NCBI GenBank assembly: GCA_029202845.1
Contig: CP119315.1
Coordinates: 1,247,501-1,311,500 of the forward strand
Direction of reading: 5' to 3'
Source: Candidatus Sphingomonas colombiensis
GTDB lineage: Bacteria > Pseudomonadota > Alphaproteobacteria > Sphingomonadales > Sphingomonadaceae
DNA length: 64,000 bases
Made by a program: the position numbers and the translations under genes. Shown here piece after piece: positions 27,220 to 35,734 of this stretch (position 1 is the stretch's first letter; each line of letters begins with the position of its first letter). The notes below the pieces were generated by a model. That model was not told where the DNA came from and searched no databases. It worked only from the letters and a program-made list of their open reading frames with translations.

Positions 27220-27539
27220 TCATAACCGCGCTCGACCCGCGTCACGATCACCCGATAGCTTTGATACCAGTCCGCCCGCCCTCGCGCCCGAATCGCCGCG
27301 TGATCCGGCTGATCGCGCCACGCATGCGCATCCGCCTCGGTCGCCCAATAGGAAATGGTGATGCCGAAACCTTCCGCGTCACGCGCGCTATCTATCCCGC
27401 GATAGCCCGGCTGCTCTGCGGCGAGCGCGTCCATCGCCGCCGCGGCCGCGGCATATCCTTCCCCATCGGCGGCGGTGCGTTGCGAGATGAAAATCACCGC
27501 CACCTGCCCCGCTCTCTCCACGCTCGGTCCGTCGTGCAT
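27204..27539 (-). CDS. Antibiotic biosynthesis monooxygenase (ABM) domain protein
   Basis: 111-residue dimeric alpha+beta barrel-fold protein. VAVIFISQRTAADGEGYAAA opens the domain, PGYRGIDSARDAEGFGITI forms the central strands and YWATEADAHAWRDQPDHAA the typical helix, ending WYQSYRVIVTRVERGY. ABM-family proteins include cofactor-free monooxygenases and heme-degrading enzymes; nothing here assigns a substrate. It lies just upstream of the MFS transporter in the same operon. Confidence 0.85.
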   Translation of the reverse strand: MHDGPSVERAGQVAVIFISQRTAADGEGYAAAAAAMDALAAEQPGYRGIDSARDAEGFGITISYWATEADAHAWRDQPDHAAIRARGRADWYQSYRVIVTRVERGYDWMRP

Positions 27540-27671
27540 CCTGCTCGCTTAAGCGCTTGCGGCAAGGACGCAACCCCACCCTTGCAACCGATAGCGCTTG
27601 CCCAGCGTTTGGCAGATGTGCGACGGGGCGAGATACCGCCCACCTCCACGTCCGGGAGTGACATAGCCTCG

Positions 27672-28292
27672 ATGCCCAGTTCGACCAGTGCCGTCCGCCG
27701 CGCGCGGTCCCGCCCCGCGGGCGTTCCGGGCCCTTGGCAGATGTTCTTCCAGGGCTTTCTCAAGCATCCGGTGATGGTGGGATCGATCATCCCATCCTCG
27801 GACAAGCTGATCGAGAAGATGCTCGGGCCCGTCGATTGGCAGCAATGCAAGCTGTTCGTCGAATATGGCCCCGGCGTCGGCACCTTTTGCCGCCCCATTC
27901 TGGAGAAAATGGCGCCCGACGCGACCTTGCTCGCGATCGACACCAATCCGGATTTCATCAACTATCTGCGCCACACGATCGGCGATTCGCGTTTCGTGCC
28001 CGTTCTGGGCTCGGCAGCGGATGTCGAATCGATCGTCGCGAGCCACGGCCATGAAAAGGCCGATTACGTGCTTTCCGGCCTGCCCTTCTCCACCCTGCCG
28101 ACCGGCGTAGGCCCGGAGATCGCGGCCGCGACGCAGCGCGTGATCCGTCCCGGCGGCGCTTTTCTGGTCTATCAGTTCAGCCCGAAGGTGCGCGATTTCG
28201 TCGCGCCGCATTTCCCGCGAATCGATCACGGCATGGAATGGTGGAATGTGCCCCCGGCACAGCTCTACTGGGCCTGGAAAGACGGGGAATAG
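27672..28292 (+). CDS. Class I SAM-dependent methyltransferase, phospholipid N-methyltransferase (PmtA)-like
   Basis: 206-residue methyltransferase with the rRNA-dimethylase-like fold of Sinorhizobium-type PmtA. FLKHPVMVGSIIPSSDKLIEKM precedes motif I VEYGPGVGTFCRPIL, and LAIDTNPDF, VLSGLPFSTLP and RPGGAFLVYQFSP follow. PmtA converts phosphatidylethanolamine to phosphatidylcholine at the inner membrane; short relatives with this motif set in sphingomonads may instead act on other lipids. I chose ATG 27672, since upstream codons overlap the divergent ABM gene and are not family-like. Confidence 0.82.
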   Translation: MPSSTSAVRRARSRPAGVPGPWQMFFQGFLKHPVMVGSIIPSSDKLIEKMLGPVDWQQCKLFVEYGPGVGTFCRPILEKMAPDATLLAIDTNPDFINYLRHTIGDSRFVPVLGSAADVESIVASHGHEKADYVLSGLPFSTLPTGVGPEIAAATQRVIRPGGAFLVYQFSPKVRDFVAPHFPRIDHGMEWWNVPPAQLYWAWKDGE

Positions 28293-28425
28293 GCAAGGAA
28301 TAGCCGCGTCGCCCCGCGACGCGGCGGCGCGCGGTGTTCGGCGGCGCAATTCCCTGCCCGGCCGGCGGATCGGCACGGCGGAACCCGTCCGACGATGTGG
28401 GCTTCGCCATCGTCGGCTCCAGACC

Positions 28426-29571
28426 TCAATCATCGATCCCGAAATTCAGCCCGCGTGAAAGCGTCGGGTCCGCAACGCCGACGATCAGATAGGCGATGAA
28501 CTGCTTGATCCGCTGCCACCAGCCGGTCGCGGCGCGATAGCCCGTCGGCGTGATCTCGCTCGATTGCGCCACCTCACCATCGATATAGCGGCGAACCTGC
28601 GCCGCGAAGGCGACATCCTCGATCCTGAGCATCAGCTCCAGATTGATGAACAGGCTGCGCATGTCGAAATTCGCGCTGCCGACATGCACCGCATCGTCGA
28701 TCGCATATAGTTTCGTGTGCAGCTTCGACGGCGCATATTCGAATATCCGCACGCCCTGCTTCAGCAGCCCGCGATAGGTGAAGCGCGCGGCGGCGATCGT
28801 CGCATTATTGTCCGATCGGGATGCGGTGACGATCCGCACATTCTCACCGCGACGCCCCGCGCGATCCAGCCGGCGCAACATCGTCGGGCTCGGCGTGAAA
28901 TAACCCGCAATGATATCGATCCGCCGGGCGCCGCGCATATCGTGGCGCACGGCGCGAGCCCAGGGCGAGAGGCGCCGCGTCGGCCCGCCGATCAGCCAGC
29001 GCACCGCGCCGGTCGGCTCGCTCCATTGCGCCAGCGTCTTGCCCAGATGCCGCGTCGGCGCGTCGGGGCGACGCACCCATTCATGCAGCGCATCGAAATA
29101 GGGGGCGATCCGCCCCGCTGCCGGGCCATCCACCAGCAACCCCAGATCGCGCCACGCATCTTCGCTGGCGGTAGCGAAATAGTCGTTGGCGACGTTGAAC
29201 CCGCCGATCAGGATGCGAGCCTCATCCGCCAGCGCGAGCTTCTGGTGATTGCGCAACAGATATCGCCGGCCAAAGCGCGGCATAAACCAGCAGACCGAGA
29301 TCCCTGCCGCCGCGAGCGGATCGAAAAAGTGCTCGCGCCCGGTCGCCTCGCTGCCGAAACCGTCGACGATCAGCGTAACCTGCACGCCACGCGTGGCGGC
29401 GGCCATCAGCGCCGCATTGACGCGTCGCCCCGATTCGTCGTCGGCGTAAATGTAATAGAGGATGCGCAGCGTAGCCCGCGCGCCATCGATCAACGCGACG
29501 AGCGCGTCGAGCCGCGCCGGCCCCTCGGTAATCAGCGTCAGGCGGTTGCCGTCGACGGTCAGCGTCTCCAT
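28426..29571 (-). CDS. Phospholipase D-like/cardiolipin synthase family protein
   Basis: About 381 residues with two HKD motifs: HQKLALADEARILIGGFN and HTKLYAIDDAVHVGSANFD. Together they form one PLD active site, as in ClsB-type cardiolipin synthases. Hydrophobic character at the C-terminus (IKQFIAYLIVGVA) suggests membrane association. The start is uncertain: ATG 29571 begins METLTVDGNRL, while GTG 29640 would add 23 basic residues and has a slightly better ribosome binding site (GAAGG). The lipid chemistry is inferred from family. Confidence 0.85.
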   Translation of the reverse strand: METLTVDGNRLTLITEGPARLDALVALIDGARATLRILYYIYADDESGRRVNAALMAAATRGVQVTLIVDGFGSEATGREHFFDPLAAAGISVCWFMPRFGRRYLLRNHQKLALADEARILIGGFNVANDYFATASEDAWRDLGLLVDGPAAGRIAPYFDALHEWVRRPDAPTRHLGKTLAQWSEPTGAVRWLIGGPTRRLSPWARAVRHDMRGARRIDIIAGYFTPSPTMLRRLDRAGRRGENVRIVTASRSDNNATIAAARFTYRGLLKQGVRIFEYAPSKLHTKLYAIDDAVHVGSANFDMRSLFINLELMLRIEDVAFAAQVRRYIDGEVAQSSEITPTGYRAATGWWQRIKQFIAYLIVGVADPTLSRGLNFGIDD

Positions 29572-29689
29572 CGCACCACTGTTGGCCGGATGCCGGCGAA
29601 GCGACAAGCGCGCTTTTCTTGACTTCGCGGCTGTCAGCACCTAGATCGCGCGCCTTCATCCAGCGGTAAATTTGCGAAGGAAAGCGTCC

Positions 29690-30034
29690 ATGGCGCGCGT
29701 GACGGTCGAGGATTGCGTCGATAAAATCCCGAACCGCTTCGATCTGGTTCTGCTCGCGGCGCAGCGCGCCCGGCAGGTATCGGGCGGCGCGGAACTGACG
29801 ATCGATCGCGATCGCGATAAAAACCCGGTGGTCGCGCTGCGCGAGATCGCCGAACAGACGGTGCTGCCCGGCGGGCTCGAGGAATCGCTCGTCGCCAGCC
29901 TGCAGCGCGTGCAGATCGACGATGAGGACGAGGCGGATGCCGTCGGCAGCCTGGCCGCGTCGGCAGAGGCGCTGCGCCTCACCGCCGCCGCACCGCCGCG
30001 CAACCAGAATCTCGGCGCCGATTACGAGGGCTGA
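29690..30034 (+). CDS. rpoZ: RNA polymerase omega subunit
   Basis: 114-residue omega subunit of RNA polymerase. MARVTVEDCVDKIPNRFDLVLLAAQRARQ is the conserved core (in two adjacent helices), followed by NPVVALREIAEQTV and an acidic C-terminal half. Omega assists beta-prime folding and forms part of the ppGpp site. GAAGGAAAGCGTCC before ATG 29690 supports this start over the frame opening at 29672. A strong bidirectional terminator follows. Confidence 0.96.
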   Translation: MARVTVEDCVDKIPNRFDLVLLAAQRARQVSGGAELTIDRDRDKNPVVALREIAEQTVLPGGLEESLVASLQRVQIDDEDEADAVGSLAASAEALRLTAAAPPRNQNLGADYEG

Positions 30035-30060
30035 TTTCAGCTTTCACTGACGGCCCGATC

Positions 30061-30107
30061 AAAAAAAGCCGCGACCGCCTCATCGGCAGTCGCGGCTTTT
30101 TTGTTTT
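30061..30107. terminator. Bidirectional Rho-independent terminator after rpoZ
   Basis: Stem GCCGCGAC (30067-30074) and GTCGCGGC (30088-30095) is flanked by six A residues on the left and six T residues on the right. It can therefore terminate both rpoZ (+) and the convergent MBL-fold gene (-). Confidence 0.92.
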
Positions 30108-30131
30108 GTTACGGGGCCGGTGCGGATCACC

Positions 30132-30794
30132 TCACGCCGCTGATAGTGCCTCGTCGCTGACGAACATGTTCCACTGCCGCTCATGCCCGAAGGTGCTGGC
30201 CTTGCCGTGGCCGGGAATGAAAGTGGTGTCGTCGCCCAGTGGCCACAGCTTGGTGACGATCGACTTGATCAGTTGCTGATGATCGCCCTGCGGCAGATCA
30301 GTGCGCCCGACCGAGCCCTGGAACAGCACGTCGCCGACCTGCGCGAGCTTCGACGGCGCATGGTGGAAGATCACATGCCCGGCGGTGTGCCCCGGCGTAT
30401 GATAGACATCCAGCGTCAGCTCGCCGACCGTCACCGTATCGCCGTCGTCCAGCCAGCGATCCGGCTCAAACGGTACGCCGCGAATGCCCCAGTTGCGCCC
30501 ATCGTCGCCCAGCCGCGCGAGCCAGAAGCGATCATCCTCATGCGGCCCTTCGATCGCCACGCCGAATGCCTCCGCGAACGGCTTGGCCTCGCCCGCATGA
30601 TCGATATGACCGTGGGTGAGCAGCACCTTCTCCACCGTCACGCCCGCTTGCGCGATCGCGGCCTGAATGCGCGGGATATCGCCGCCGGGATCGATCACGG
30701 CCGCCTTCATCGTCTTGGTGCACCAGATGATCGTGCAATTCTGCTCGATCGCGGTGACCGGCACGATCATCGCGCGCAGCGCGGGTTCGGTCAT
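30132..30794 (-). CDS. MBL-fold metallohydrolase (glyoxalase II-like)
   Basis: 220-residue metallo-beta-lactamase-fold hydrolase. The metal-binding motif THGHIDHAG, the downstream HTPGHTAGH, the metal-bridging VGDVLF Asp and the C-terminal GHGKASTFGHER are all in place. It groups with hydroxyacylglutathione-hydrolase-like proteins (YcbL type) rather than with beta-lactamases. There is no signal peptide, so it is cytosolic. It is divergent from the PabB-PabC gene. Confidence 0.93.
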   Translation of the reverse strand: MTEPALRAMIVPVTAIEQNCTIIWCTKTMKAAVIDPGGDIPRIQAAIAQAGVTVEKVLLTHGHIDHAGEAKPFAEAFGVAIEGPHEDDRFWLARLGDDGRNWGIRGVPFEPDRWLDDGDTVTVGELTLDVYHTPGHTAGHVIFHHAPSKLAQVGDVLFQGSVGRTDLPQGDHQQLIKSIVTKLWPLGDDTTFIPGHGKASTFGHERQWNMFVSDEALSAA

Positions 30795-30886
30795 TCAAAC
30801 AATCCTTTCCGGCAGGCGGGATAGTTCGATCCCTAGCCCGCGCCGCGCCCTTGCCGCAAGGCGACGCGACGGGCATCACCCGCGCG

Positions 30887-32677
30887 ATGCTGGCGACCGC
30901 CCCCTTTGTCCTGCTGGACGACGCGCGTACCGGTGGGGCGCCCGCGCGGCTCTATCGCGCGCCTGCCGCGGTGATCGAGGCGCGGACGCCCCAGGCGGTG
31001 GCAGGCGCGCTGGGCGCTTTGCGCACAGCCGTCGCGGCGGGGCGGCAGGCGGCGGGGTTCCTGTCCTATGAGGCGGGCCATGCGCTGGAGCCGGGGGCAG
31101 GCCCGGCCATCGCCTCGCCCACTCCGCTACTGTGGTTCGGGCTGTTCGACGGCTTCACCGAACTCGCCGACCCGCTGGCCTTGCTGCCCGATCCCGCCGG
31201 CGCATGGATCGGCGCGCCCGAACCCGAAGTATCCCGTGCCGATTATGACGCGATGATCGCGCGCGTGCAGGCGCTGATCGCGGCCGGCGACATCTATCAG
31301 GCAAATCTCACCTTCCGCGCGCAGGTGCCGTTCTCCGGCGATCCGCTTGCCATTTACGCCGCGGTGCGGGCGCGGGCGGCGGCGGGGTGGGGCGCGGTGG
31401 TCGCCACGGGCCGCGAGACCCTGCTCTCCTTCTCGCCCGAATTGTTCTTCGATCTTACCGACGGGCAAATCACCTGCCGCCCGATGAAGGGCACCGCGCG
31501 GCGCACGGGCGATCCGGCGCTGGACGCTGCGGCGGCGGCGGAACTGGCGGCAGACGAAAAGCAGCGCGCCGAAAATCTGATGATCGTCGATCTGATGCGC
31601 AACGATCTGTCGCGCGTCGCCATGCCCGGCAGCGTGAAGGTGCCCGCTCTATTTGCGGTCGAACATTATCCCACCGTCCATCAGATGACCTCCACCATCA
31701 CCGCCGCGCTCGACGTGGGGCGCGACGCGATCGACGTGCTGGCCGCGCTGTTCCCGTGCGGCTCGATCACCGGAGCGCCCAAAGTGCGCGCGATGCAGGT
31801 GATCGGCGAGGTGGAACGCGGATCGCCGCGCGGGCCATATACCGGCGCGATCGGGCACATCGACACGCTCGATGCCGCGCAGTTCAACGTCGCGATCCGC
31901 ACCTTGCTAGTCGATGAAACACTCGTAAATGAGGGTATTAGCCGCGCCACTATCGGGCTGGGCGGGGGAATTGTCGCCGATTCCCGCGCCGGTGCCGAAT
32001 GGGATGAAGCGCTGGCGAAGGGAGCATTTTTGACCCACGATTCGCGCCACTTCGACCTGATTGAGACGATGGCCTTCGATCCCGAGGCCGGCGTAGCGAT
32101 GGTCGAGCAGCATCTCGCGCGGATGAAGGCGAGCGCGGACGAGTTCGGCTTCGCCTTCGATCGCCATGATGCGCGCAACGAATTGCAGGCCGCGACCTTT
32201 CGTCTGCGCCACCCCGCGAAAGTGCGGCTGCTGGCCGCGCGCACCGGGCGAATAGCGATTGAGGTAAGCCCAGCGCCGCCTACCCGCGCCACACCGATGC
32301 AGGTCGCCGTCACCCCGCTGCCAGTTGCGCCGCGCGACTTTCGCCTGCGCCACAAGACGAGCGATCGCGCCTTCTACGACGATGCACGTATCGCGGCGGG
32401 CACCGACGAAGTGGCGTTCGTGGGCCCGGACAATTTCCTGACCGAAGGCAGTTTCACGACGATCTTCGTCGAACGCGACGGCCAACTCGTCACGCCACCA
32501 CTGACACGGGGATTGTTGCCCGGAATCCTGCGCGCCGCGCTGATCGAACAGGGCCGTGCGGTGGAGGGCGATCTCTCGGCCGCCGACCTTTCAGACGGCT
32601 TTCTGATCGGAAATGCGCTGCGTGGATTGATGCCGGCGGTTGTTGCAGTTGCGAAATCGAAGTCACGACCGCTATAG
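30887..32677 (+). CDS. PabB-PabC fusion: aminodeoxychorismate synthase component I and aminodeoxychorismate lyase
   Basis: About 596 residues carrying two successive folate-pathway enzymes. The first about 370 residues are the chorismate-binding domain of PabB (PELFF, CRPMKGTARR, LMIVDLMRNDLSR, GSITGAPKVRAMQ). The remaining about 200 residues are a class IV PLP enzyme of the PabC type, with RHKTSDR providing the Schiff-base lysine and NFLTEGSFTTIFV the conserved glutamate. Together they convert chorismate plus ammonia to p-aminobenzoate; the glutaminase PabA is not in the window. ATG 30887 is preferred over a TTG at 30851. Confidence 0.92.
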   Translation: MLATAPFVLLDDARTGGAPARLYRAPAAVIEARTPQAVAGALGALRTAVAAGRQAAGFLSYEAGHALEPGAGPAIASPTPLLWFGLFDGFTELADPLALLPDPAGAWIGAPEPEVSRADYDAMIARVQALIAAGDIYQANLTFRAQVPFSGDPLAIYAAVRARAAAGWGAVVATGRETLLSFSPELFFDLTDGQITCRPMKGTARRTGDPALDAAAAAELAADEKQRAENLMIVDLMRNDLSRVAMPGSVKVPALFAVEHYPTVHQMTSTITAALDVGRDAIDVLAALFPCGSITGAPKVRAMQVIGEVERGSPRGPYTGAIGHIDTLDAAQFNVAIRTLLVDETLVNEGISRATIGLGGGIVADSRAGAEWDEALAKGAFLTHDSRHFDLIETMAFDPEAGVAMVEQHLARMKASADEFGFAFDRHDARNELQAATFRLRHPAKVRLLAARTGRIAIEVSPAPPTRATPMQVAVTPLPVAPRDFRLRHKTSDRAFYDDARIAAGTDEVAFVGPDNFLTEGSFTTIFVERDGQLVTPPLTRGLLPGILRAALIEQGRAVEGDLSAADLSDGFLIGNALRGLMPAVVAVAKSKSRPL

Positions 32678-32739
32678 GCCGCGCGACATAACAGGGCTGC
32701 GCCGCCGCAGCTCCGCGAAACTTTACGAGGCCCGTCGAC

Positions 32740-33939
32740 ATGAAGCCCTCCGCCGCGCTTGACCGCATCAGCCCTTCGCCCACGCTGGCGATCACCTCCA
32801 AGGTGTTGGAACTGAAGCGTGCCGGGGTCGATGTGATCGGGCTGGGCGCGGGCGAGCCCGATTTCGACACGCCCGATTTCGTCAAGGAAGCCGCGATCCA
32901 GGCGATTCGCGACGGCAAGACGAAATATACCAATGTCGATGGCACGGCCGAGCTGAAGGACGCGATCGTCGCCAAGTTCAAGCGCGACAACAACCTTGAT
33001 TACACCGCGCAGCAAGTCTCGGTGAACGTGGGCGGCAAGCACACGTTGTTCAACGCGCTGGTCGCGACGCTCAACCCGGGCGACGAAGTGATCGTCCCCG
33101 CGCCTTATTGGGTCAGCTATCCGGACGTGGTTCAGTTCACCGGCGCAACTCCGGTGATCGTCGCTGCCGGCGCGGCGCAGGGTTACAAGCTGACCCCGGC
33201 GATGCTGGAAGCCGCGATCACCCCGAAGACGAAGTGGCTGATCCTCAACTCCCCGTCGAACCCGACCGGCGCCGCTTATACCGCGGCCGAGCTGAAGGCG
33301 CTGGGCGAGGTGCTCGAACGGCACCCGCAGGTGTGGATCTTCGCCGACGATATGTACGAGCATATCGTTTATGACGATTTCCAGTTCGCGACGATCGCGG
33401 AGGTCTGCCCGTCGCTTTATGATCGCACGCTGACCGTCAACGGCTGCTCCAAGGCCTATGCGATGACCGGCTGGCGGATCGGCTTCGCGGCCGGTGCACC
33501 GTGGCTGATCAAGGCGATGGCCAAGCTTCAGTCGCAATCGACGTCCAACCCGTGTTCGATCGCGCAGGCGGCTGCAACGGCGGCGCTCAACGGCGATCAA
33601 TCGTTCCTGATCGAGCGCAATGCGGCGTTCAAGTCGCGCCGCGATCTCGTCGTGTCGATGCTCAACCAGACCGTCGGCATCACCTGCCCGCGCCCGGAAG
33701 GCGCCTTCTACGTCTATCCCGAGGTATCGGGCGTGATCGGCAAGACCACGCCGGGCGGCAAGAAGATCGAGAACGACAGCGATTTCGTCGGCTATCTGCT
33801 CGACGACGCGCGCGTCGCGGCGGTGCAGGGCGTGGCGTTCGGGCTCTCCCCGGCGATGCGCATCAGCTACGCCACCGGCGAGGACGTGCTGCGCGACGCG
33901 TGCGAGCGCATCCAGACGGCCTGCGCCGCGCTGCGCTGA
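32740..33939 (+). CDS. Aspartate aminotransferase (class I PLP aminotransferase)
   Basis: 399-residue class I aminotransferase, subgroup I-gamma/prephenate-aspartate type. IGLGAGEPDFDTP, the NSPSNPTGAAY cofactor loop and the PLP lysine in NGCSKAYAMTGWRIGF are present. It interconverts aspartate and oxaloacetate with 2-oxoglutarate/glutamate; relatives may also act on prephenate. Start ATG 32740 follows the PabB-PabC stop by 62 bp. The long hairpin at 33942-34004 directly follows the stop. Confidence 0.93.
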   Translation: MKPSAALDRISPSPTLAITSKVLELKRAGVDVIGLGAGEPDFDTPDFVKEAAIQAIRDGKTKYTNVDGTAELKDAIVAKFKRDNNLDYTAQQVSVNVGGKHTLFNALVATLNPGDEVIVPAPYWVSYPDVVQFTGATPVIVAAGAAQGYKLTPAMLEAAITPKTKWLILNSPSNPTGAAYTAAELKALGEVLERHPQVWIFADDMYEHIVYDDFQFATIAEVCPSLYDRTLTVNGCSKAYAMTGWRIGFAAGAPWLIKAMAKLQSQSTSNPCSIAQAAATAALNGDQSFLIERNAAFKSRRDLVVSMLNQTVGITCPRPEGAFYVYPEVSGVIGKTTPGGKKIENDSDFVGYLLDDARVAAVQGVAFGLSPAMRISYATGEDVLRDACERIQTACAALR

Positions 33940-33941
33940 AG

Positions 33942-34004
33942 CTCGCGGGTTTCAACAACGAAACAATGCGTTTCGATTGTTGAAATACCGCGGCAACCCG
34001 CGAG
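33942..34004. terminator. Long composite stem-loop after the aspartate aminotransferase gene
   Basis: Outer arms CTCGCGGGTT (33942-33951) and AACCCGCGAG (33995-34004) pair. Inner arms TTTCAACAA/TTGTTGAAA (33950-33958, 33977-33985) and GAAAC/GTTTC (33960-33964, 33970-33974) continue the helix. There is no T tract; it could stop transcription or stabilise the mRNA 3' end. Confidence 0.7.
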
Positions 34005-34136
34005 TACCTATTTGCCTGCTGCCGGATGAACGGCGGCGCCAGCCAAGGTTCAGCGGCCCCAAGTATAAGTTTCCTTGTCGATGGCTGGGCGCGCCCCACC
34101 TGTCGCCCTGAGCAGATTCAAGAAGAGATCACGCGA

Positions 34137-34277
34137 ATGACCCGTTTCCTCAAATCCACCTTCCTGTGGCAATTCGCAGGCGGCTTCATGATCGGAGCGG
34201 TGGGTCTGTTCGCGTTGCATCCGGTCTCCGCCAGCACGCCCCCGCCTGCTGCGCCGACCCACATCGTCGCGCGGTGA
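34137..34277 (+). CDS. Small single-pass membrane protein, hypothetical
   Basis: 46 residues: a short basic N-terminus (MTRFLKSTFLW), one hydrophobic helix with glycines (FAGGFMIGAVGLFALHPV), and a Pro/Ala-rich tail. AAGAAGAGA precedes ATG 34137. It resembles tiny membrane proteins seen often in sphingomonads, but no function is known to me. It may share a transcript with msrA, 36 bp downstream. Confidence 0.55.
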   Translation: MTRFLKSTFLWQFAGGFMIGAVGLFALHPVSASTPPPAAPTHIVAR

Positions 34278-34313
34278 TAGCGCGGCGCTGAGCAACACCC
34301 TATATTGGGGGGC

Positions 34314-34970
34314 ATGAACCGCTCCCTGCCCGCAATTGCCGTGGCCGCGTTTCTGGCCACTGCGACCTCCCTCCCCGCCAGCGCCGCCGAGCGCGCGGTG
34401 GCGATTCCGCCGCCCGCCCGCGACGTTCCCGCCACGCCCGGCACGCAGACAGCAGTCTTCGCCGGGGGGTGCTTCTGGGGAATGGAGGCGGTGTTCGAGC
34501 GCGTGAAGGGCGTGCGCTCCGTCACGTCGGGCTATGCTGGCGGCAGTGCGGGCAGCGCCAATTACCAAGCGGTCTCAGGTGAAAGCACCGGCCATGCCGA
34601 GGCGATCCGGATCGTGTTCGATCCGCAGCAGATCAGCTACGGCACGTTGCTGCGCGTCTATTTCTCGGTCGCGCACGATCCCACCCAGCTCAACCGGCAG
34701 GAGCCGGATAGCGGCCCGAGCTATCGCTCCGCGATCTTCCCGCAATCCGACGCGCAGCGCGCCGTGGCGGCGGCCTATATCGCCCAGCTCGGCCAGACCC
34801 ATGCATGGCCGCGCCCGATCGTCACCCGGATCGAGGGCGGCGGCTTCTTCCCGGCGGAGGATTTCCACCAGCATTTCTATGATCGCAACCCGGCCAATCC
34901 CTATATCGTCCGCTGGGACAAGCCTAAGGTTGCCGCGTTCCGCGCCGCTTTCCCTAATCTCGTGAAGTGA
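34314..34970 (+). CDS. msrA: Peptide methionine sulfoxide reductase MsrA, exported form
   Basis: 218-residue MsrA that reduces methionine-S-sulfoxide. It begins with a Sec signal peptide (LPAIAVAAFLATATSLPASAAE), so it is predicted to act in the periplasm, unlike the usual cytosolic MsrA. The catalytic GGCFWGMEAVFE is followed by GYAGGSAGSANYQAVSG, then HAEAIRIVFDP and HQHFYDRNP. GGGGGG just before ATG 34314 serves as ribosome binding site. Its end overlaps the convergent Trm112-like gene by 17 bp. Confidence 0.93.
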   Translation: MNRSLPAIAVAAFLATATSLPASAAERAVAIPPPARDVPATPGTQTAVFAGGCFWGMEAVFERVKGVRSVTSGYAGGSAGSANYQAVSGESTGHAEAIRIVFDPQQISYGTLLRVYFSVAHDPTQLNRQEPDSGPSYRSAIFPQSDAQRAVAAAYIAQLGQTHAWPRPIVTRIEGGGFFPAEDFHQHFYDRNPANPYIVRWDKPKVAAFRAAFPNLVK

Positions 34971-35130
34971 GCGGGCGCGCTTCCTCGATCAGCAGCACCG
35001 GCACTCCATCGCGGATCGGATAGGCGACACCGGTGGCGTCTGAAACCAGCTCTGCCGCCTCCGCGTCATAGCGCAGCGGCTGACGCGTCACGGGGCAGAC
35101 CAGTCGTTCAAGCAGCCACGCGTCGATCAT
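34954..35130 (-). CDS. Trm112/UPF0434-family small protein
   Basis: 58-residue protein of the Trm112-like family. It begins MIDAWLLERLVCPVT, continues with QPLRYDAEAAELVS and ends with YPIRDGVPVLLIEEARPL. Only the first of the zinc cysteines of eukaryotic Trm112 is kept, as in most proteobacterial members. Its ATG overlaps the LON-domain gene stop (ATGA), making it the last gene of a trx/LON/Trm112 operon common in Alphaproteobacteria. Eukaryotic Trm112 activates methyltransferases; the bacterial role is not established. Confidence 0.88.
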   Translation of the reverse strand: MIDAWLLERLVCPVTRQPLRYDAEAAELVSDATGVAYPIRDGVPVLLIEEARPLTSRD

Positions 35131-35732
35131 TGCAGCGTCACGCGATCCTCGCCGTCGTGGCGACCGAAGAATTGCAGGAGCTGGACGACCAGTTCGGCGC
35201 GCTCGGCAACTGTGCGCGCTTCGAGCAACGCCTGCTTCGCCGCCGAATCGAATGGTGCGATCTGCGCGATGCCGTTGACCAGGCTGGCGTCGTCGAGCCG
35301 CCCGACCGCGTCCCAGTCAACCGCATAGCCCTGCACTTCGGCGAAGCGCTTCGATTCGATCTCCAGCCCGGCGCGCGCGGCGAGCGACAGCGTGTCGTCC
35401 GCCGGCACCGCCAGCAATTCCGCCTCGACCTGCCGGAATTGCGTCGTCACTTCGAGTTCGCGCGTCACGCGAAACAGCGACAGCCCTTCGAGCACGATGT
35501 TCGAACGGCCGTCGTCCAGCATCTCGATATCGGTGATGCGCCCGACACAGCCGATATCGAAAAGCGGCGGGGGATCGCCTTCGCCGCGCGGCTGGATCAT
35601 CCCGATCCGCCGATCGCGCGCCATCGCATCCGATACCAGCGCCCGATAACGCGGCTCGAAGATGTGCAGCGGCAAGTGCATCCCCGGAAAGAGGATCGCG
35701 CCGGCGAGCGGGAAGATCGACAGCCGGGCCAT
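35127..35732 (-). CDS. LON peptidase substrate-binding domain protein
   Basis: 201-residue protein that consists only of the Lon N-terminal (LAN/PUA-like) domain: LSIFPLAGAILFPGMHLPLHIFEPRYR near the start (two adjacent strands), GRITDIEMLDDGR, and EGLSLFRV in the middle. It lacks the ATPase and protease parts of Lon. It begins 2 bp after the thioredoxin stop and overlaps the Trm112-like start by 4 bp. ATG 35732 (MARLSIFPL) is preferred to the upstream frame start at 35783. Confidence 0.92.
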   Translation of the reverse strand: MARLSIFPLAGAILFPGMHLPLHIFEPRYRALVSDAMARDRRIGMIQPRGEGDPPPLFDIGCVGRITDIEMLDDGRSNIVLEGLSLFRVTRELEVTTQFRQVEAELLAVPADDTLSLAARAGLEIESKRFAEVQGYAVDWDAVGRLDDASLVNGIAQIAPFDSAAKQALLEARTVAERAELVVQLLQFFGRHDGEDRVTLQ

Positions 35733-35734
35733 GA

